DNA from: Flexivirga oryzae
Lineage (GTDB): Bacteria; Actinomycetota; Actinomycetes; Actinomycetales; Dermatophilaceae
DNA length: 64,000 bases
Reading direction: 5' to 3'
Assembly: GCF_014190805.1 (NCBI RefSeq)
Contig: NZ_JACHVQ010000002.1
Coordinates: forward strand, 558,001 to 622,000
Shown: piece after piece, positions 17,425 to 27,700 of the stretch
Position numbering within the stretch: position 1 is the stretch's first letter
How the letters are laid out: every line of letters starts with the position of its first letter
Translations under genes and position numbers: made by a program
Notes under the pieces: model-generated
Told to the model about the DNA's origin: nothing
The model's database searches: none
The model's input: only the letters and a program-made list of their open reading frames with translations

Positions 17425-18025
17425 GCGTAATGCGGTGCTGGAGCGCCGACGGAGCCCACTGCAGCGGCTGTCGGCCGAGCTGGTGGCCGGCAGCGGCACG
17501 CAGGTTTCCCTGCGGGAGATCCCGTTCCTCGCCCAGATCGGGCTGCGGGCCGAGCCGGGCAGCCCGTCGGCGGTCGCCCTCGAATGGGCTTTGACGGGAG
17601 CGCTTCCCGGCGGCGTCGGTGACGTCACGGAGCTGTCCGAAGACCGCCACGTCCTCTGGCTGGGCCCGGACGAGTTCCTGCTCATCGCCCCCGACGAGGC
17701 CGCGGGTGGCCCGGACCCGGCGCGGCTCACGGCCGAACTGAGCACCGCGCTGGGCGGATTGCCGGGTCAGGTCGTCGAGCTGTCGGCCAACCGGACCACG
17801 CTGGAGCTGCGCGGGCCACGCGCCCAGGAGGTGCTGGACAAGTCCTGCCGCCTCGACCTCGACCTCGTGTCCTTCCCGGCCGGGTCGGCACTGGTCACGG
17901 TGCTCGGCACGGTGAACGTCATCCTGTGGCGCGTCGAGCCGGACAACTGGCGGATCCTGCCGCGGGCATCCTTCGCGGTGCACACCGCACGCTGGCTGCT
18001 GGACGGCATGCGCGAGTTCGTCTGA
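17417..18025 (+). CDS. soxG: Sarcosine oxidase, gamma subunit
   Basis: About 202 residues, matching SoxG length. It has the family pattern SPLQRLSAEL at the N-terminus and WLGPDEFLLIAPDE in the middle, related to the N-terminal part of the T-protein fold. ATG 17417 follows GAAGGAGC and overlaps soxA by 8 bp; its TGA overlaps the sdaA ATG. It completes the four-subunit oxidase encoded in BDAG order, the order known from corynebacterial and Arthrobacter sox operons. Confidence 0.93.
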   Translation: MVERNAVLERRRSPLQRLSAELVAGSGTQVSLREIPFLAQIGLRAEPGSPSAVALEWALTGALPGGVGDVTELSEDRHVLWLGPDEFLLIAPDEAAGGPDPARLTAELSTALGGLPGQVVELSANRTTLELRGPRAQEVLDKSCRLDLDLVSFPAGSALVTVLGTVNVILWRVEPDNWRILPRASFAVHTARWLLDGMREFV

Positions 18026-19416
18026 TGGCACTGTCCGTTCTCGATCTCTTCTCGATCGGCATCGGGCCCTCGTCCTCGCACACGGTGGGTCCGATGCGGG
18101 CGGCCGCCGCCTTCGTCGGACGACTCCGTGCCGGGTCGTCGTTGCCGCGGGTGCACCGGGTGTCGGTGCAGCTGTTCGGCTCGCTGGCGGCCACCGGAGT
18201 CGGACACGGGACCGACCGTGCGGTCGTGCTCGGCCTGACCGGGGCCGACCCGGAGACGATCGACGTGGCGGCGGCGTTCGCGCAGTACGACGACATCTGC
18301 GACACCCGGCGGCTGCGGCTGGGCGGAGACCACGTCATCGGATTCGACCCGGACGTCGACGTGGAGTTCCACCGCAAGCCGCTCCCCCGGCACCCCAACG
18401 GGATGCGTTTCGCTGCGTATGACGCCGCCGGCGTCATACTCTCCGAGGCCGAATCATATTCGGTGGGAGGGGGTTTCGTCGTCGGCAAGGACGACGACGA
18501 CCGGCTCGGCACCAACGAGGTGACGGTCCCCCACCCGTTCGCCACGGCGCAGGAGCTGCTCGCGCAGTGCGCCCGCACCGGCGGCTCCATCGCGGAGGTG
18601 ATGCTCGCCAACGAGGCCGCGTTCCGGCCCGAGCCGGAGACGCGGGCGCAGCTGCTGCGGATCTGGGACGTCATGCAGGAATGCGTCGAGAACGGCTGCA
18701 CCCGTGAGGAGAAGTTCCTGCCCGGGCGACTGCAGGTGCGGCGGCGTGCCCCTGACCTGCGGCGGAAGCTGCGTGAGCACGAGGCCGCCGAACGCGCGCG
18801 CACCGGCACGATGAGCGATCCGTTGTGGGCGATGGAGTGGGTGAACCTGTACGCACTCGCCGTCAACGAGGAGAACGCCTCGGGAGGGCGGGTCGTGACC
18901 GCGCCGACGAACGGGGCAGCGGGCATCGTGCCCGCCGTGCTGCACTACCTCACCCGGTTCGTCGACGGTGCCGATGACGACGCGGTCGTGACCTTCCTGC
19001 TGACGGCGGCTGCGATCGGCATCCTCTTCAAGGAGGGAGCCTCGATCTCCGGTGCCGAGGTGGGCTGCCAGGGCGAGGTGGGCTCCGCGTGCTCGATGGC
19101 GGCGGGTGGGTTGTGTGCGGCGCTCGGCGGGACACCGGTCCAGGTGGAGAACGCCGCCGAGATCGGCATCGAGCACAACCTCGGACTGACCTGCGACCCG
19201 GTCGGCGGCCTCGTGCAGGTGCCGTGCATCGAGCGCAACGCGATCGCGTCGGTCAAGGCGATCAACGCCGCCCGGCTCGCCCTGCAGGGCGACGGCGACC
19301 ATCGCGTCGGGCTGGATGCGGCCATTCGCACGATGCGGCAGACCGGCCGGGACATGAAGAGCAAATACAAGGAGACCAGCCGCGGCGGGCTCGCGGTAAA
19401 CGTGGTCGAGTGCTGA
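18025..19416 (+). CDS. sdaA: L-serine dehydratase (iron-sulfur type)
   Basis: A 463-residue single-chain L-serine ammonia-lyase converting serine to pyruvate and ammonia with a 4Fe-4S cluster. The N-terminal SIGIGPSSSHTVGPMRAA and the C-terminal VVTAPTNGAAGIVPAVL, GCQGEVGSACSMAAGG and NLGLTCDPVGGLVQVPC are signature segments with the cluster cysteines. The TGATG junction with soxG couples the two. In this operon it drains the serine formed by GlyA into central metabolism, completing sarcosine use as carbon and nitrogen source. Confidence 0.95.
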   Translation: MALSVLDLFSIGIGPSSSHTVGPMRAAAAFVGRLRAGSSLPRVHRVSVQLFGSLAATGVGHGTDRAVVLGLTGADPETIDVAAAFAQYDDICDTRRLRLGGDHVIGFDPDVDVEFHRKPLPRHPNGMRFAAYDAAGVILSEAESYSVGGGFVVGKDDDDRLGTNEVTVPHPFATAQELLAQCARTGGSIAEVMLANEAAFRPEPETRAQLLRIWDVMQECVENGCTREEKFLPGRLQVRRRAPDLRRKLREHEAAERARTGTMSDPLWAMEWVNLYALAVNEENASGGRVVTAPTNGAAGIVPAVLHYLTRFVDGADDDAVVTFLLTAAAIGILFKEGASISGAEVGCQGEVGSACSMAAGGLCAALGGTPVQVENAAEIGIEHNLGLTCDPVGGLVQVPCIERNAIASVKAINAARLALQGDGDHRVGLDAAIRTMRQTGRDMKSKYKETSRGGLAVNVVEC

Positions 19417-19453
19417 GTGCGCTCGATCTGCTGACAGGACAAGGAGGTTCGCC

Positions 19454-20326
19454 GTGAGCGAACGCAACGGTGCCCACCGCTACGTGTTGACCGTCGATGG
19501 TGCCGAACGCCCGGGACTGCTGCACGCGGTGACCGGGTTCCTGGTCGACCACCGGGCCAACATCCGCGAGATCAAGCAGTTCGACGACGAGCTGGCCGGC
19601 CGCTACGTCTGCCGGGTGGATTTCGTGGTGCCGGATGACGACGATCCGGGGCTCGAGGAGCTGGAGGCCTCGCTCGACGGGTTACGCGTCGACTGGGAAC
19701 TGACCGCACGGTTGCGCCGGGCGGCGGACCGGCAGCGGGTGCTGATCATGGTCTCGAAGTTCGCACACTGCCTGAACGACCTGCTCTTCCGGGCACACGT
19801 GGACGAGCTGCCGATCGACATCGTCGCCGTGGTCTCCAACCACCCGGACCACGAGGATCTGGCGCGCTGGCACCAGGTGCCCTTCCACCACATCCCGGTC
19901 ACCCGCGACACCAAACCGGACGCCGAGGGCCGGCTGCTGGAACTGGTGGACGAGCTCGACGTCGACCTGGTGGTGCTGGCCCGGTACATGCAGATCCTGT
20001 CGGACGACCTGGCCAAGACACTCAGCGGCCGCGCGATCAACATCCACCACTCGTTCCTGCCCAGCTTCAAGGGCGCGAAGCCCTACCACCAGGCGTACGA
20101 GCGTGGAGTGAAAACCGTTGGAGCCACGGCGCATTACGTCACCGGAGACCTCGACGAGGGGCCGATCATCTCCCAGCAGGTGCAGGAGGTGGACCACTCC
20201 TACACGCCGGCCGACCTGGTGGCTGCCGGGCGCGACACCGAGTGCAAGGCGCTGTCCAACGCCGTCCGTTGGCATTGCGAGGGAAGGGTTTTCATCCAGG
20301 GTCGGCGGACCGTGGTGCTGCGCTGA
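19454..20326 (+). CDS. purU: Formyltetrahydrofolate deformylase
   Basis: A 290-residue enzyme hydrolysing 10-formyl-tetrahydrofolate to formate and tetrahydrofolate. The N-terminal ACT domain (VDGAERPGLLHAVTGFLVDH) precedes a formyltransferase-fold domain with INIHHSFLPSFKGAKPYHQA and the catalytic-type Asp in GDLDEGPII. The GTG start follows a strong AGGAGG. As the last gene of the sarcosine operon it recycles tetrahydrofolate for the oxidase; its formate could feed the formate dehydrogenase encoded 20 kb away (inference). Confidence 0.95.
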   Translation: MSERNGAHRYVLTVDGAERPGLLHAVTGFLVDHRANIREIKQFDDELAGRYVCRVDFVVPDDDDPGLEELEASLDGLRVDWELTARLRRAADRQRVLIMVSKFAHCLNDLLFRAHVDELPIDIVAVVSNHPDHEDLARWHQVPFHHIPVTRDTKPDAEGRLLELVDELDVDLVVLARYMQILSDDLAKTLSGRAINIHHSFLPSFKGAKPYHQAYERGVKTVGATAHYVTGDLDEGPIISQQVQEVDHSYTPADLVAAGRDTECKALSNAVRWHCEGRVFIQGRRTVVLR

Positions 20327-20329
20327 CGC

Positions 20330-22051
20330 TCAGCCCTTCAGCTCCGGGAAGTCGTCGTCGCGCCACTCCGGCACCGAGCGCTCGTCACCGGACACCTCCT
20401 CCTCCCTGCCGCGCAGCTCGACCCGGCGGATCTTGCCCGAGATCGTCTTGGGCAACTCGTAGAACTCCACCCGCCGCACGCGTTGGTAGGGCGCGAGGTG
20501 CTCGCGCGCGTACTTGAGGATCTCGAACGCCGTCTGCTTCGTCGGTTCGTGACCGGGCGCGAGGGCGATGTAGGCCTTGGGCACCGCCAGGCGCACCGGG
20601 TCGGGCGCCGGCACGATCGCCGCCTCCGCGACCGCAGGGTGCTCGATCAGCACCGATTCCAGCTCGAACGGGCTGATCTTGTAGTCGGATGCCTTGAAGA
20701 CGTCGTCGGTCCGGCCGATGTAGGTGTAGTAGCCGTCGCCGTCCCGGGACGCGACGTCACCGGTGTGGTAGACACCGTGCGCCATCACCGCGGCGTTGCG
20801 CTCGGGATCGGCCTGGTACCCGGTCATCAGCCCCACCGGGTGCCGGCTCAGGTCGAGGCAGAGCTCGCCCTCGTCCGCGTCGGGCGGCAACAGCTCACCG
20901 GTCACCGGGTCGGCCAGCCCGGAGGGGACCCCGGGGAGCGGGCGACCCATCGAGCCCGGCTTCACCTGCGATCCAGGAGTGTTCGCGATCTGCACACTGG
21001 TCTCGGTCTGGCCGTAGCCGTCCCGGATGGTCAGCCCCCAGGACCTCTCGATCTGCCGGATCACCTCTGGATTCAGCGGTTCCCCGGCGCCGACTACTTC
21101 GCGCAGCGCCTCCGGTTTCGTTCCGAGGTCGGCGTTGATGAGCATGCGCCATACGGTCGGTGGGGCGCAGAAGCTGGTGACACCTTCGGTGCGCAGCTGC
21201 TCCAGCATCGCGGCGGCGTCGAATCGCGTGTAGTTGTAGAGGAAGATCGTCGCCTCACCGATCCACGGTGCGAAGAAGTTGGACCAGGCGTGCTTCGCCC
21301 AGCCCGGGGACGACACGTTGAGGTGGACGTCGCCGGGTTTGAGGCCGATCCAGTACATCGTCGACAGGTGCCCGACCGGGTAGGACACCTGGGTGTGCTC
21401 CACCAGTTTCGGCTTCGAGGTGGTGCCGGAGGTGAAGTAGAGCAGCAACCGGTCCTGCGGCGTGGTGCCCGGGTGCGCGATCGCCTGCCAGTCGGTGTCG
21501 AAGGCGCCGGTGAGATCCCGCCAGCCGTCGGCGGTCCCGACGCTGAGACGCAGGTAGTCGCCCGGGACCCCGTCGAGCTTGTCGACGTCAACGGCGTTGC
21601 AGACGACCGCCCTGGCGGACGTGCGCCCGATGCGGTCGGTCAGCTCCTTGGGCCCGGCGGCTGTGGTGGTCGGCACGATCACGGCGCCGAGCTTCATGAC
21701 CCCGAGCATGAGCTCCCAGAGCTCGACCTGGTTGTTCAGCATGATGATCACCGCATCGCCCTTGCCGACACCGAGGCCGGCGAGCCAGGTCGCCACCTGG
21801 TCCGAGTGGCGCGACATCTCCTGGAAACTGCGGCTGGTCCGGGACCCGTCCTGCTCCACGATGACCAGCGCCTCGCGGTCGTTGCCGGCGGCGACCGCGT
21901 CGAACCAGTCGACGGCCCAGCAGAACTGGTCGCCCAGGTCGGGCCAGCGGAAACCTTCGACCGCCGCGTCGTAGTCGTCGTGGTGCTGCAGCAGGAAGTC
22001 CCGTGCCGCCCGGTATGCCGTGGTTGCCGTCGAGTCCATGTTCGTCATCAT
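20330..22051 (-). CDS. Acyl-CoA synthetase (acetyl/medium-chain type)
   Basis: A 573-residue AMP-forming synthetase activating a carboxylic acid to its CoA thioester. The P-loop-like YFTSGTTSKPK, the GYGQTET adenylate motif, YHTGDVASRDGDGY and the C-terminal catalytic Lys region LPKTISGKIRRVELR are present. The overall pattern resembles ACSM/medium-chain ligases rather than acetyl-CoA synthetase. It converges on purU with only 3 bp between stops. Substrate unknown; a branched or aromatic acid is possible given icmF nearby. Confidence 0.88.
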   Translation of the reverse strand: MMTNMDSTATTAYRAARDFLLQHHDDYDAAVEGFRWPDLGDQFCWAVDWFDAVAAGNDREALVIVEQDGSRTSRSFQEMSRHSDQVATWLAGLGVGKGDAVIIMLNNQVELWELMLGVMKLGAVIVPTTTAAGPKELTDRIGRTSARAVVCNAVDVDKLDGVPGDYLRLSVGTADGWRDLTGAFDTDWQAIAHPGTTPQDRLLLYFTSGTTSKPKLVEHTQVSYPVGHLSTMYWIGLKPGDVHLNVSSPGWAKHAWSNFFAPWIGEATIFLYNYTRFDAAAMLEQLRTEGVTSFCAPPTVWRMLINADLGTKPEALREVVGAGEPLNPEVIRQIERSWGLTIRDGYGQTETSVQIANTPGSQVKPGSMGRPLPGVPSGLADPVTGELLPPDADEGELCLDLSRHPVGLMTGYQADPERNAAVMAHGVYHTGDVASRDGDGYYTYIGRTDDVFKASDYKISPFELESVLIEHPAVAEAAIVPAPDPVRLAVPKAYIALAPGHEPTKQTAFEILKYAREHLAPYQRVRRVEFYELPKTISGKIRRVELRGREEEVSGDERSVPEWRDDDFPELKG

Positions 22052-22098
22052 GGCACCGGGAGCCCGGACGCGCGGGTCGTCGTGGAATCATCGTGCCG

Positions 22099-22800
22099 AT
22101 GGCTGCTCGACGCGTCGTGTCACTGGTGCCCTCGATCACCGAGGCCCTGGCCGCCACCCGCCCTGAGGCGCTGGTCGGTGCGACCGACTGGTGCACGCAT
22201 CCGGCCGGCCTGGCCGTCACGCGTGTCCGCGGGACCAAGAACCCGAACCTCGACGTCATCCGCGCGCTCGAACCCGATGTGGTCGTCGCCAACAAGGAGG
22301 AGAACCGCGAGCTCGACGTCCGGCGGCTACGTGAGTCCGGGGTGACCGTGTGGGTCAGCGACATCGAAACGGTGCCTGCGGCGTTCGAGGCGTATGACGA
22401 ACTGTTCGACCAGGTCCTGCGCTGGCCGCGGCCGGACTGGCTGGACGTGGCGCGGGCGCTGTGGTCCGGCGCTCTGCCGCCGATACGCGCTCGCGTCGCC
22501 GTGCCGATCTGGCGCGACCCGTGGATGGTGGTCGGGGCGCGCACGTTCACCGGGGATCTGTTGCGCCGCCTGGGTTTCGAGAATGTGTATGGCGATGCCG
22601 ACGGGCGTTATCCGAAGGCAGAAGCGGGCGAGATCGACCGCAGCGGCGCGGACGTCATACTCCTGCCGGACGAGCCGTACGTGTTCACCGCCGACGACGG
22701 GCCCGAGGCGTTCACCACTCCGACCCGGCTGGTCAGCGGCCGGCTGATCACGTGGTACGGCCCGTCGATGATCGAGGCGCATCACCGCCTCTCGGGGTGA
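22099..22800 (+). CDS. Helical-backbone metal-receptor/BtuF-like protein
   Basis: About 233 residues with the periplasmic-binding-protein fold of B12 and iron receptors: RVVSLVPSITEAL at the start, then IRALEPDVVVANKEENR and a second lobe with RLGFENVY. No signal peptide or lipobox is visible, so it appears cytosolic, unlike true BtuF. No ABC permease genes are adjacent. It could be an orphan cobalamin or metal-binding protein; the nearby B12-dependent IcmF makes cobalamin an attractive but unproven ligand. ATG 22099 was chosen because the conserved family start follows it directly. The 3' end overlaps the convergent Lrp gene by 19 bp. Confidence 0.78.
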   Translation: MAARRVVSLVPSITEALAATRPEALVGATDWCTHPAGLAVTRVRGTKNPNLDVIRALEPDVVVANKEENRELDVRRLRESGVTVWVSDIETVPAAFEAYDELFDQVLRWPRPDWLDVARALWSGALPPIRARVAVPIWRDPWMVVGARTFTGDLLRRLGFENVYGDADGRYPKAEAGEIDRSGADVILLPDEPYVFTADDGPEAFTTPTRLVSGRLITWYGPSMIEAHHRLSG

Positions 22801-23288
22801 CCGGGGAAGATGCCGGCGCCGGACATGACGCTGAAGACGAGTTGCGTCTCGGTGTGCTGCACACCCGAGTGCACGTTGATGTGGTCGAGCACGATGTCGC
22901 GCAGCTGCTCCGGGCTGGTGACGGCAACGTGCAGCAGATAGTCGTTCTCGCCGGCGACGTGGAACACCGTGAGCACGCCCGGTATGGCGGTGAGCGTGTC
23001 GTGGAAGCGCAGCACGTGATCCCGGTTGTGGCTGGCCAGGCGCACCGCGATCACCGCCTGGATCGGGTGTCCCAGCGCGGCCAGGTCCATCTGGGTGGTG
23101 AATCCGGTGATGATCCGCCGCTCCCGCAGCAGCTGCATCCGTTTCGCGCAGGTCGACTCGGCGACACCGACGCGCTTGGCCAGTGCCGCGCCGGTGATGC
23201 GTGCGTTGCCGGACAGCTCGGCGAGGATCGCCAGGTCGACGCCGTCGAGTCCTGCGCCGGGTTGCGGATTCTGCGTCGCCGCCGCCAT
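22782..23288 (-). CDS. Lrp/AsnC-family transcriptional regulator
   Basis: A 168-residue Lrp-type regulator: N-terminal helix-turn-helix (LDGVDLAILAELSGNARITGAALAKRVGVAEST) and a C-terminal RAM ligand-binding domain ending VMSGAGIFPGHPERR. GGAG lies 8 nt upstream of ATG 23288; an upstream in-frame ATG at 23360 lacks a site and would run into the divergent promoter. It is divergent from the methionine-gamma-lyase-type gene, the classic arrangement of a local Lrp regulator and its amino-acid-catabolic target. Confidence 0.9.
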   Translation of the reverse strand: MAAATQNPQPGAGLDGVDLAILAELSGNARITGAALAKRVGVAESTCAKRMQLLRERRIITGFTTQMDLAALGHPIQAVIAVRLASHNRDHVLRFHDTLTAIPGVLTVFHVAGENDYLLHVAVTSPEQLRDIVLDHINVHSGVQHTETQLVFSVMSGAGIFPGHPERR

Positions 23289-23389
23289 CGTGCCGCTCCG
23301 ATCATCGGAATCTGCTGAGTATTGCTCATTGTGCTGCAGGATCTGCGCCGTGTGCGCCATACAAGATGGGTTTCTTCTAACTTCCTGGT

Positions 23390-24565
23390 ATGACGACAGC
23401 GCTGCACTTCGACTCGATCGCCACCCATGCCGGCCGGGACGGCCTCGCCGAGCAGGGGGTGCACGTCCCGCCGATCGACCTGTCGACCACCAACCCGGTT
23501 CCTGATCTGGACGCGAGCGGGCTGTCCTACGAGACGATGGCGGGCGGCGGGAGGCCCGTGACCGGCGGCGGCAATGTCTATGCGCGACTGTGGAATCCGA
23601 CGGTCGCGCGCTTCGAGGAGGGACTTGCGGCACTGGAGGGCACCGACGAGGCGGTGGCGTTCTCCTCCGGGATGGCGGCGATGACAGCGGTCGTCCTGGC
23701 GGCCAAGGGCGAGCGCGGTGGGCGACACGTCGTCGCCGTCCGCCCGCTGTACGGCGGCACCGACCACCTGCTCGGCTCCCCGCTGCTGGATGTCGAGACG
23801 ACCTATTGCACCCCGGACCAGGTGGCGACAGCGGTTCGGCCCGACACCTGCCTGGTCGTTGTGGAAACGCCCGCCAACCCGACACTGCAACTGGTCGACA
23901 TCGCGGCGATCACCGCGGCGGCGGGCACGGCACCGGTCGTGGTCGACAACACCTTCGCGACGCCGGTGCTGCAGACCCCTGCGCAACTGGGAGCCTCGCT
24001 GGTGTTGCACAGCGCGACGAAATTCATTGGCGGACATGGGGATGCGATCGCCGGCGTGGTCGCGACGAGCACCCCGTGGGCGGAGGCACTGCGGCGAGTC
24101 CGGGCGATCACCGGCGGCCTGCTGCACCCGTTCGCCGGCTACCTGCTGCACCGCGGCCTCGCCACACTGCCGCTGCGAGTACGCGCCGGCCAGGACTCCG
24201 CGGACAAGCTGGTCAGCTGGGCGACCGACCACCCCGCGATCGCGGAGGTCTTCTACCCGGGGCTGCCCGAGTGCGACCCAGTTGGCCTCATCGGCCGCCA
24301 GATGCGTGGTCCGGGAGCGATGTTCGCACTCCGCCTCGCCGGTGGGTATGACGCGGCAGCGCGTCTCGTGAGCAACGTCCGCCTCTTCGAGCACGCCGTC
24401 TCGCTCGGCGGTGTCACGTCGCTGATCTCCCACCCCGCGTCGCTGACCCACCGCCCCGTCCCCGCCGACGCACGACCGGGCGCCGACGTGGTCCGGGTGT
24501 CGATCGGCCTGGAGGACGTCGAGGACCTGCGCGCCGACCTGGACCAAGCCCTCCCTGCCCACTGA
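23390..24565 (+). CDS. Cys/Met-metabolism PLP enzyme, methionine gamma-lyase or cystathionine gamma-lyase type
   Basis: A 391-residue fold-type I PLP enzyme of the trans-sulfuration family. Motifs include NVYARLWNPTVARFEEGLAALEG, AFSSGMAAM, VVDNTFATPVLQTP and the PLP-lysine in HSATKFIGGHGDAIAG, ending with SIGLEDVEDLRADLDQAL. It would cleave a sulfur amino acid such as methionine or cystathionine to an oxo-acid, ammonia and a thiol. The divergent Lrp regulator fits a catabolic role. TAACTT lies exactly 6 nt before ATG 23390, indicating a leaderless transcript. Which substrate is used cannot be read from motifs alone. Confidence 0.88.
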   Translation: MTTALHFDSIATHAGRDGLAEQGVHVPPIDLSTTNPVPDLDASGLSYETMAGGGRPVTGGGNVYARLWNPTVARFEEGLAALEGTDEAVAFSSGMAAMTAVVLAAKGERGGRHVVAVRPLYGGTDHLLGSPLLDVETTYCTPDQVATAVRPDTCLVVVETPANPTLQLVDIAAITAAAGTAPVVVDNTFATPVLQTPAQLGASLVLHSATKFIGGHGDAIAGVVATSTPWAEALRRVRAITGGLLHPFAGYLLHRGLATLPLRVRAGQDSADKLVSWATDHPAIAEVFYPGLPECDPVGLIGRQMRGPGAMFALRLAGGYDAAARLVSNVRLFEHAVSLGGVTSLISHPASLTHRPVPADARPGADVVRVSIGLEDVEDLRADLDQALPAH

Positions 24566-24667
24566 CCGAAAGGCTCACCTACGACCGACAGGCCCACTTG
24601 TATCGCGCGTTTTCGGGCGTTTCGGGCCTGTCCGACTGAGCCTCTCGATCGTTTGTGGGCCTCTCGG
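24566..24667. repeat. A-B-A'-B' convergent-junction repeat element, copy 1
   Basis: Starts on the base after the upstream gene's stop. Arms: A CCGAAAGGCTCA (24566), B CCGACAGGCCCAC (24585), A' GACTGAGCCTCTCG (24634), B' TTGTGGGCCTCTCGG (24653). B and B' are complementary at 12 of 13 core positions. It lies between the convergent trans-sulfuration-enzyme and icmF genes and shares length and architecture with the elements at 39608 and 48707. Confidence 0.85.
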
Positions 24668-24701
24668 CATGAGGCACCTCGGCGTGTCGGTGGGTGGAGC
24701 G

Positions 24702-27700
24702 TCAGACGTTGCGGCGGTACTGGCCGCCCACCTCGAAGAACGCGTCGGTGATCTGGCCGAGCGAACACACCCGCGCGGCGTCCATCAGCACCGCGAAGAC
24801 GTTCTCTCCCTTGGTCGCGGCATCGCGCAACCGGGCCAACGCCTCCTGCGCCTCCTGGCTGTGCTCCTGCTGGAACGCGTGCACCCGCGACAGCTGCGAC
24901 TCCTTCTCCGTCTCCGAAGCACGCGCCAATTCAACGGTTTTCGCTTCTTCACCCTCGTGCGGATTGCGGAAGGTGTTGACGCCGACGATCGGCAGCGACC
25001 CGTCGTGTTTGCGGTGCTCGTAGAGCATCGACTCGTCCTGGATCCGGCCGCGCTGATAGCCGGTCTCCATCGCACCCAGCACGCCACCGCGCTCCGAGAT
25101 CCGGTCGAACTCGGTGAGCACGGCCTCCTCGACCAGGTCGGTCAATTCGTCGATGATGAACGATCCCTGCAGCGGGTTCTCGTTCACCGCCAGACCCCAC
25201 TCGCGGTTGATGATCAGCTGTATGGCGAGCGCCCGCCGCACCGAGTCGGCCGACGGCGTCGTGACGGCCTCGTCGAAAGCGTTGGTGTGCAACGAATTCG
25301 CGTTGTCGTAGATCGCGATCAGTGCCTGCAGCGTGGTCCGGATGTCGTTGAACTGCATCTCCTGGGCGTGCAGCGACCGACCGGAGGTCTGCACGTGGTA
25401 CTTCAGCTTCTGGCTGCGCTCGCCCGCGCCATACTTGTCCCGCATCGCGACCGACCAGATGCGGCGCGCGACCCGGCCGATGACGGAGTACTCCGGGTCC
25501 ATGCCGTTGGAGAAGAAGAACGACAGGTTGGGCGCGAAGTCGTCGATGTCCATCCCGCGGGCGAGGTAGGCCTCGACGTAGGTGAACCCGTTGGCGAGCG
25601 TGAAGGCGAGCTGACTGATCGGGTTCGCACCCGCCTCGGCGATGTGGTAGCCGCTGATCGACACCGAGTAGAAGTTGCGAACTGCGTTGGCAATGAACCA
25701 TTCCTGGATGTCTGCCATCATCCGCAGGGAGAACTCGGTGGAGAACAGGCAGGTGTTCTGTCCCTGGTCCTCCTTGAGGATGTCGGCCTGCACGGTGCCG
25801 CGCACCGTCGCGAGCGCGCGAGCCCGAACCTCCTGCGCTTCGTCGGCATTCGGCTCCCGGCCCTGCTCCTCGGCGAACTTCGCGAGCTCCTGGTCGATGA
25901 CCGTGTTGAGGAAGAACGCCAGGATCGTCGGCGCCGGACCGTTGATCGTCATCGACACACTCGTCGACGGGGAGGTGAGGTCGAAGCCGTCGTACAGCGC
26001 CTTCATGTCATCCAGCGTGGCGACGGAAACGCCTGAGGTGCCGACCTTTCCGTAGATGTCGGGACGCAGGTCGGGGTCACGGCCGTAGAGCGTCACCGAG
26101 TCGAACGCCGTGGACAGCCGGGTCGCCGGCTGTCCCTCCGACAGCAGCTTGAAACGCCGGTTGGTGCGGAACGGGTCGCCCTCGCCGGCGAACATCCGTG
26201 CCGGGTCCTCGTTGTCCCGCTTGAACGGGAAGACACCCGCCGTGAACGGGAAGTAGCCGGGCAGGTTCTCCCGCCGAAGGAAGGACAGCAGCTCGCCGTG
26301 GTCCTGGTAGCGTGGCAGTGCGACCCGCCGAATCTTGTTGCCGGACAACGACTCCTTGGTGAGCGCGGTGTGGATCTCCTTGTCGCGGATCTTCACGACC
26401 TGCTCGTCGCCGCTGTATGACGCCACGACCTTCGGCCAGTCCGACAGGACGCGGCCGATCGAGGCCGGCAGGTGCTGCCCGGCATCGTCGATCAGCTCGG
26501 ACAGCTCGGCGGGAGCCTTGTCCCCCAACGCGTCCCGTGCCGTCGTGAGGTGCTGGATGCGACGCACCGCGTCGACATACGACACGGTGTCGGCGTGGTA
26601 GCCGCGCACCGTCTCGGTGATCTCGGACAGGTAGCGCACCCGCTGGGGTGGCACGACCTGCCGCAGCACCGACGAGTGACGCACGCTGACCGGCTCCAGC
26701 GTGCCCTCGGCCAGCTCCAGTCCCTTGCCACCCAGCTCGGAGCGCAGCTCCTGGTAGAGCGCGGTCACCCCGTCGTCGTTGAAGGTCGCGGCGGACGTGC
26801 CGAAGACCGGCATGTCCTCGGGCTTCTTGCCGAACGCCTCACGGTTGCGCACCATCTGCCGGCCGACGTCGCGCAGCGCGTCCATCGCGCCGCGCCGCTC
26901 GAACTTGTTGATCGCCACCACGTCGGCGAAGTCGAGCATGTCGATCTTCTCCAGCTGGCTCTGCGCGCCGAACTCGGGCGTCATCACATAGAGGTTGACG
27001 TCCGCGAAGTCGATGATCGCCGCGTCGCCCTGGCCGATGCCGGGGGTCTCCACGATGATCAGGTCGTAGGCCGCGGCACGCAGGACGGTGAGCACCTCGG
27101 CCAGTTCCTCGGGGACTTCGCGTCCACCACGAGTGGCCAACGACCGGAAGAAGATGCGTTCGCCGTCAAGGGAATTCATCCGGATGCGGTCACCGAGCAG
27201 GGCACCGCCGCCGCGCCGCCGCGTCGGGTCGATCGCCACGCACGCGATGCGTAACTTGTCCTGCTGGTCCATCCGGAAGCGCCGGACCAACTCGTCGGTG
27301 AGGCTGGACTTGCCCGAACCGCCGGTGCCGGTGATGCCGAGCACCGGGGTGTGCCGCTCGTCGGCCGCCGTGCGCAGCTGCCCCAGCAGATCCGAGGCGA
27401 TGGCTCCCTGCTCGGCGCCGCTGATCGTGCGCGCGACCGCCGCGCGATCACCCGAGATCACGGCGTGCGCGTCGGGCCGCGAGACGTCATACACATTGAA
27501 GTCGCAGTCCTTGATGACCTGGTTGATCATCCCGACCAAGCCGAGCCGCTGCCCGTCCTCGGGGCTGAAGATGGTCACCCCGGAGTTGCGCAGCCGGGCG
27601 ATCTCCTCCGGCACGATGACGCCGCCACCACCGCCGACCACGCGGATGTGGTCCGCACCGGCGTCCCGCAGCAGCTGCACGAGGTATTCGAAGTATTCAA

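Noticed and set aside
14584..17745. A 1053-codon open frame antisense to soxA/soxG, and similar long antisense frames over most genes.
   Set aside because: High GC at third positions keeps antisense frames open. The sense strand encodes well-recognised proteins with coupled starts, and the antisense products are Arg/Asp/Gly-rich without domains.
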